Of a stretch of 64,000 nt of DNA, positions 59,474 to 64,000 are shown in pieces. The DNA is from Alphaproteobacteria bacterium (GTDB taxonomy: Bacteria; Planctomycetota; Phycisphaerae; UBA1845). The notes below the pieces were generated by a model, which was not told the DNA's origin, did no database searches, and worked only from the letters and a program-made list of their open reading frames with translations. Within the stretch, counting starts at the first letter, position 1; every line of letters starts with the position of its first letter. The translations under genes were made by a program, and so were the position numbers. The stretch lies in the NCBI GenBank assembly GCA_028285105.1, contig JANQQE010000027.1:1-64000 (forward strand), given 5' to 3'.

Positions 59474-62314
59474 ATGAAGCAACCAATCTTTCTGCGGTTG
59501 ACCGGTGCAGTGGCGATGTGGTCATCCGCCATGGGAATGACGCTACTGATTTCGGGCACGGGTTGCTTGACGCCAAAGAAGTCAGGCTTGGACGTGTCGG
59601 CATCGATCGATGCGTTCGGCGCGCCGAATGCCTCGACGCCCATCGGCGACACTCAAGTCTACGACGAAGCGAACCAATCGATTCATCTGACCAGCGCGGT
59701 CAACGAAGTCGTTGGGTTTCATTTGCGTGTGAAGGGCACGGGAACGGTAAACGTCAGCGTGTCGAGTTTCGAGATGCCGCAAGGCACTCGCCTCGCCAAC
59801 AACGTTGACATTTTTCGCATGCATGACATCAAGCCCGGCCGCTATCCGGGGTGGTACGTGAAAAGGATGGAGCCTTCGCGCCGACCCGGATCGATTCCGG
59901 ATGTGTTGGTTCCTGCTCGCGCGCCGCGCGGTGGATTGCCTGCGGAGATCGAAGATTCTGACGGCATGCAATTGTGGGTCGATGTTCGCGTCCCACGCGG
60001 AACTGCTCCGGGCGAATACGCTTCGACGGTGAACATCACCATCAATGGCAAACCGGCGACGCAAGTTCCGGTGACGTTGCGGGTTTGGCCGTTCGTGCTA
60101 CCAGACAACACCGGTTCCGAGTTGATCGTCGATCTGGATCATGAGGCGCTGTTCGCCCATCACGTCACGTTGGAGGGGCGACCCTATCATCCGCCGCGTG
60201 TGCTTGAGGGCAGCCCCAAACGAGTCGAACTCTCCGAGACGATTACCGCGACAATGCGAATGCTTCGTGAGCATGGTTTGAGTCCGCATCTGCCCAATCT
60301 GTTTCCAATTGCCAAGATCGATGCGGATCAGGGCATTCAAGTGGATTGGTCGGATTACGATTGGCTGGTGGAGGGCTTCGTCGATGGGGCGGCGTACCGC
60401 AGTCGGTTGCCGTCGCGCTCGTGGACCATTCCGTTCGACGCTTCGTTTCCGCCGCCGCCCAGCTACGGTTCGCAGTCGTCGCCGATGTACGCGCGATTGC
60501 TGAAGGACTATCTTGCTTCAGCGGCGAGTCATTTCTCGCAGCGCGGCTGGCTGAGTCGATCGCACGCGCGCATTCCATATACCGATGTCAATGCGGAGCA
60601 GTTCGCCGACAACATCGCCCACTACGGTTATATCTGTCGTCAAGCGGATAGCCGCCTTCGGACTCTCGCTATCGGTATTCCACAGGACATGAGCGAGTTC
60701 GGTTGGCATAATTTTCACCAATCGGAGGGCAAGCAGTTCGTCGATCTGTGGGCTCCGCCGGGTCAGTTCTTCGATCGAGACGTCCAGGCTGGTGCGACGA
60801 TGTTTACGCTGGATCGCCCACCGTTTACGGGATCGACGTCGGTGTATTCGCCGGCAGTCGATACGCGGGTGATCGGTTGGCAGGCGCAGTCGTCCGGTGT
60901 GGATGGCGTGCTGCTGGGGCAGGCGAATCATTGGCCCGAAGTCGAACAGGATGCGATCAGTCCGCAGGCGTGCGCAGAATACGATCCGCGCGTCTTGCTT
61001 TATCCGGGTGCGTATTTTGGATTGAACGAACCGGTTGCGTCGATGCGCCTTAAACGCTTGCGTCGCGGGGCGCAAGATGGATTGTATCTTTACCTGTTGC
61101 AGGAGTTTCGCGGTAAGGAGCACATCGCGCGTGCCGTTCTGGATTCGTTGTTGTATCGTTTCGGAGCAGACGCATACGGTGCGCACTTCGCCGACGGCAG
61201 TTCTTACGCCTGGTGCGAAAACCCGTTCGCCTGGGATGCCGCTCGTAACATTTGTGCCCAGGAAATGAGAACCGATACGAGCGATGGAGCAGATCCGATC
61301 GAAGAGGCATTGCGTTGGCAACGGTTCATGCGGGCGGTCCGTCAGGTGCGATTCGATGTGCGCGGTGTACGCGTGAAGCGCGGCGTTGGCGAGAGCGAAC
61401 TCGAGATCGACTTTGTCGTCCAGGTGACGAATGACAGTCGCGTTCCAATCGAGGGAACCTTGCGCATCGAAAACCCACCGGTGGGGTGGAAGATGGCAGA
61501 GACATCGAAGCGCATTGACAACATTTTGCCCGGTAAGAAACGCAGCATCGTCATGAGCGCGACGGCGCCAACGATCACCTGGGGTGACAACGGCGTTCGC
61601 TACCTTACGCTGCTTTTTGAATCAGAAGGGGAAGAAACCATTCCGATCCCGGTGCGAATGTGTCATATTGCAGCCCCACCGCTGGAAGACGCCATCAAAC
61701 TGGACGGCGATCTTGGCGAATGGCCGGCGAGCGTGGGCAACGATGCCGGTTCGTTCGTTTTGATTTCCGGACTTGGACCGGACTCGAAGAGTTTTGCCAG
61801 TGGCGGGCCAACACACGACACGACGTGCATCACCGGAACGCGCGATGGCAAACTTTACATCGGACTGCGATGTGCGTTTGATCCGAGCAATCGACGCGTG
61901 ATCGGGGAGAGCAGTGCAGCCTCTCCGGAGGACTTGGTGCCTGTCGGTGAAGATGCGGTTGAAATATTGATCGACCCGACCAATGCCGGGACACGATCGA
62001 CCGGGGACTTGTATCATGTCGTTGTCCGCAGCGGGGGCGTCGAATGGGAGCATGGCGTTACGCTCGATCCGCCAACCGGTCCCGTAAGACATTGGCCGAC
62101 CTCGATCGAACATGCCGCCCGTATTCACGATGACACCTGGGTGGCTGAGATTGCGATCCCGCTGGATGCGTTTCCGGAAAACCATCGGGCTGAATCGGTT
62201 TGGGGATTCAACGTAGCCCGGTTCGACTATGCCTCGCAGCAGTATTCCAACTGGGCGGGTGCGGTTGGGAATGTGTACGACCCGCAGGCGCTCGGCAACT
62301 TGACGATTCCGTGA
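59474..62314 (+). CDS. Secreted lipoprotein with DUF4091-type (GH123-like) domain and CBM9-like C-terminus
   Basis: A 946-residue protein. A signal sequence ends in a lipobox-like SGTGC (Cys31, with Gly at -3, weaker than the usual Leu). A beta-rich N-terminal region (about 60-215) precedes a TIM-barrel-like middle. VASMRLKRLRRGAQDGLYLYLLQE matches the C-terminal segment of the DUF4091 / GH123-like family, which includes a hexosaminidase. The last 190 residues (IKLDGDLGEWPAS through DAVEILIDPTN and VAEIAIPLDAF) form a CBM9-like carbohydrate-binding domain. It lies 8 bases after the pump gene. Likely a surface glycan hydrolase or binder; the catalytic pair is not verified. Confidence 0.75.
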   Translation: MKQPIFLRLTGAVAMWSSAMGMTLLISGTGCLTPKKSGLDVSASIDAFGAPNASTPIGDTQVYDEANQSIHLTSAVNEVVGFHLRVKGTGTVNVSVSSFEMPQGTRLANNVDIFRMHDIKPGRYPGWYVKRMEPSRRPGSIPDVLVPARAPRGGLPAEIEDSDGMQLWVDVRVPRGTAPGEYASTVNITINGKPATQVPVTLRVWPFVLPDNTGSELIVDLDHEALFAHHVTLEGRPYHPPRVLEGSPKRVELSETITATMRMLREHGLSPHLPNLFPIAKIDADQGIQVDWSDYDWLVEGFVDGAAYRSRLPSRSWTIPFDASFPPPPSYGSQSSPMYARLLKDYLASAASHFSQRGWLSRSHARIPYTDVNAEQFADNIAHYGYICRQADSRLRTLAIGIPQDMSEFGWHNFHQSEGKQFVDLWAPPGQFFDRDVQAGATMFTLDRPPFTGSTSVYSPAVDTRVIGWQAQSSGVDGVLLGQANHWPEVEQDAISPQACAEYDPRVLLYPGAYFGLNEPVASMRLKRLRRGAQDGLYLYLLQEFRGKEHIARAVLDSLLYRFGADAYGAHFADGSSYAWCENPFAWDAARNICAQEMRTDTSDGADPIEEALRWQRFMRAVRQVRFDVRGVRVKRGVGESELEIDFVVQVTNDSRVPIEGTLRIENPPVGWKMAETSKRIDNILPGKKRSIVMSATAPTITWGDNGVRYLTLLFESEGEETIPIPVRMCHIAAPPLEDAIKLDGDLGEWPASVGNDAGSFVLISGLGPDSKSFASGGPTHDTTCITGTRDGKLYIGLRCAFDPSNRRVIGESSAASPEDLVPVGEDAVEILIDPTNAGTRSTGDLYHVVVRSGGVEWEHGVTLDPPTGPVRHWPTSIEHAARIHDDTWVAEIAIPLDAFPENHRAESVWGFNVARFDYASQQYSNWAGAVGNVYDPQALGNLTIP

Positions 62315-62460
62315 CCGCAGTTCATGCGATTAAAGTGAGTGCGGTACATTTATGAAGAAGGGCGTCAGAACTTGCACATCGCATCGTTTTGAATTGATTG
62401 CCCGGTGGACGGCAACTACGATTGTATGTAGTAACGAAAACTGCACCAAAGACGACTCCA

Positions 62461-63303
62461 ATGATGCTCACGAATCGCCACGGCAAAATCATAAGTTCGA
62501 GCCCTGGTGAACATGCATTCACGCTGATCGAACTCTTGACGGTGGTCGCGATCATCGGGTTACTGATTTCGATCTTGATGCCGTCGCTGGGGCGGGCCCG
62601 CGAGCAGGCGAAGGGCGTCCACTGCCTGGCCCGTCTCAAGGACATCGGCACAGGATTAGCCGCCTACGAAAACATCAGCAGCGACTTTGTCCCTCCGGCT
62701 GAGTGGAACCCTGACGCCGACGAATATCCGGAAGTGGTCTACGGTTGGCAGGAAATCCTGTTTGCCTACATCTACAAGGAACCGGTTTTTCGCCCTGAAA
62801 CAATGACGCCGGTTAGTTTTCCTGTGCAGCGCAATCTCGAAGCGGAGCGATTCGCCGGATATTTCATCTGCAAAGCGGCTCCAACCCGCGGGGTTAACAG
62901 CGGACACTATCGCGTGTACTTGCCCGGCTGGTCGGGAGGTTCGTACTCGCTGAATCCGGACGGCACGTTCGACGAAACCAGCGGCCCCGATCCGAGGCGG
63001 ACTACAACCCGATCGTCGGTCAGTCCGAAAGCCGTGCTGATCGGCGATTCCAACGACAATTCCGAACGCGGCGATGGCGATTTTAACAATGCCGTCAAAG
63101 ACGATTGCAGCTACATCGACGCGGGAGAAGCCGACATCAGCGGTACCGTTCCGGGCACGGGCAACCGGTTTTCCGATCGCCACTACGGTGGAACGAACTA
63201 CCTTTTCGCCGATCTGCATGGCGAGTGGGATACCAAGCTTCGTGAAAAGCTTTCGCGGGATTTCGATTTGAATGGCGTGTTGGATATCGCCGTCGCGCCT
63301 TAA
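62461..63303 (+). CDS. Type II secretion-like pseudopilin (planctomycete type)
   Basis: A 280-residue protein with a prepilin leader: after HGKIISSSPGEHA comes FTLIELLTVVAIIGLLISIL, the hydrophobic N-terminal helix with Glu at +5. The residue before cleavage is Ala and not the usual Gly. The globular domain is Asp/Asn-rich and ends with SDRHYGGTNYLFADLHGEWD, the motif seen at the C-terminus of planctomycete pseudopilin-like proteins (RH-x-GG-x-N-x-LF-x-D). Such proteins occur in large numbers and may form surface filaments or secretion pseudopili. ATG at 62461 is chosen (ATGATG). Confidence 0.82.
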   Translation: MMLTNRHGKIISSSPGEHAFTLIELLTVVAIIGLLISILMPSLGRAREQAKGVHCLARLKDIGTGLAAYENISSDFVPPAEWNPDADEYPEVVYGWQEILFAYIYKEPVFRPETMTPVSFPVQRNLEAERFAGYFICKAAPTRGVNSGHYRVYLPGWSGGSYSLNPDGTFDETSGPDPRRTTTRSSVSPKAVLIGDSNDNSERGDGDFNNAVKDDCSYIDAGEADISGTVPGTGNRFSDRHYGGTNYLFADLHGEWDTKLREKLSRDFDLNGVLDIAVAP

Positions 63304-63342
63304 TGCGTTGTTGCAATTGCTAGAAAGGATGTCTCGATTCTC

Positions 63343-64000
63343 ATGAGCAGTCGTAACGCTTTGACGTTTCTCAAAACGTATATCGCGTCGCCGAATGTGA
63401 CTGGTGCGGTTGCGCCGAGTTCGCGCGGACTTGCTTTGGCGCTGACGTCTCCGCTTCGTGCCCATGATGGACCGGCACGGATTTTGGAGGTGGGGGCTGG
63501 CACGGGTCCGGTGACGCGAGTGATTGGCGAGTGCATGGGGGCTGACGATCGTTTGGATGTCTGCGAGATTCAGCCCGAGTTGGCCGACGTGCTGGAAGCG
63601 GGGCCGCTCAATCAGGGCAAGTTACTAACCGCCAAAAATGAGGGCCGGGTTCGCTTGATCCGCGCACCGATTCAGGAAGTCGATGCGGCAAGTTCCTATG
63701 ATTTCGTGATTTCGGGACTGCCGTTTACCGCATTTGACTTGGAGAGTGTGCGCGAAATCGTAAGCGTCATTCGCAGATCAATGAAACCGGGCGGTGTGTT
63801 CAGTTATTTCGAGTACATTGCCCTCCGCGCGATTGGCCGCAACCTTGGATTCAAAGCAACACGGGATCGACTCAAACCGGTGTCGGTCTTTCTTGACGAG
63901 ATGATCGCGAATCATCAAGTCAATCGTCAGTCCGTGATGCTGAATATCCCGCCCGCATATGCTCGCCATCTTGTGTTCGCCGAACCCCAATCAAATGACG
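63343..64000 (+). CDS. Phospholipid N-methyltransferase-like SAM enzyme (3' end cut off)
   Basis: The reading frame is open from ATG 63343 to the window edge (219 codons). The N-terminus NALTFLKTYIASPNVTGAVAPSSRGLALAL and SAM motif ILEVGAGTGPVTRVI, then DFVISGLPFTAFDLESVREI and MKPGGVFSYFEY, match the Rhodobacter PmtA-type phospholipid N-methyltransferases and related rRNA-dimethylase-like enzymes. It would methylate phosphatidylethanolamine or ornithine lipids at the membrane surface. The final strands lie outside the window. Confidence 0.8.
   Translation, partial: MSSRNALTFLKTYIASPNVTGAVAPSSRGLALALTSPLRAHDGPARILEVGAGTGPVTRVIGECMGADDRLDVCEIQPELADVLEAGPLNQGKLLTAKNEGRVRLIRAPIQEVDAASSYDFVISGLPFTAFDLESVREIVSVIRRSMKPGGVFSYFEYIALRAIGRNLGFKATRDRLKPVSVFLDEMIANHQVNRQSVMLNIPPAYARHLVFAEPQSND

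Overview
The window looks like chromosomal DNA of a Gram-negative-type (diderm) planctomycete, probably near class Phycisphaerae. This is inferred from gene content, not from a 16S gene. Supporting signs are an EF-Tu whose switch I has the planctomycete-type sequence in place of RGITI, a protein with the planctomycete-style C-x2-C-x-YDL-x-G zinc ribbon, a pseudopilin ending in an RHYGGTNYLFAD-type motif, a fused LpxC-FabZ, and a glmU-prs-rplY-pth-rpsF-ssb-rplI-dnaB gene run. It is mostly core genome; I see no prophage, insertion sequence, CRISPR array, toxin-antitoxin pair or recognisable defence island.

Layout. Bases 1-12 kb: tRNA-Asn, a Kdo/WaaP-type kinase, an orphan LarE sulfur transferase, a very large LptC/OstA-like envelope protein, a cysteine desulfurase, methylthioadenosine phosphorylase, a beta-propeller protein and two divergent Fpg/Nei-family DNA glycosylases. 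12-14 kb: a small minus-strand ArsR operon (ArsR, SRPBCC, DUF4287/DUF5655, membrane protein). 14-22 kb: a minus-strand outer-membrane operon, bamA-skp-lpxD-lpxC/fabZ-lpxA-Gfo/Idh, with several overlapping genes. 22-29 kb: a minus-strand glmU-to-dnaB operon. 29-33 kb: tRNA-Gln, a GNAT acetyltransferase, CsrA and a coiled-coil membrane protein of Wzz-like layout. 33-53.5 kb: the plus-strand translation/transcription block tRNA-Thr, tuf, rpmG, tRNA-Trp, secE, nusG, rplK, rplA, rplJ, rplL, zinc-ribbon protein, rpoB, GNAT, rpoC, rpsL, bioY, rpsG, fusA. 53.7-64 kb: a TPR-like membrane protein, an RND efflux pair, a DUF4091-type lipoprotein, a pseudopilin and a truncated phospholipid N-methyltransferase-like gene.

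How the genes fit together. The lpx genes make the first lipid A intermediates. BamA and Skp build the outer membrane, the LptC/OstA-like giant could carry lipopolysaccharide across the periplasm, and the WaaP-like kinase could phosphorylate its core. The second half is the cell's ribosome and RNA polymerase block.

The most notable observations are: an Fpg-family protein lacking the catalytic N-terminal proline; a LarE with three conserved cysteines; a GlmU lacking its acetyltransferase domain; a GnnA-like oxidoreductase beside lpxA; a GNAT gene between rpoB and rpoC and bioY inside the str operon; ribosomal protein S12 with arginine at the streptomycin-resistance position 88; divergent EF-Tu switch I and EF-G domain IV tips; and repeated short tandem duplications in the spacers of the tuf-rpoBC block. 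No clearly new multi-gene system was found.
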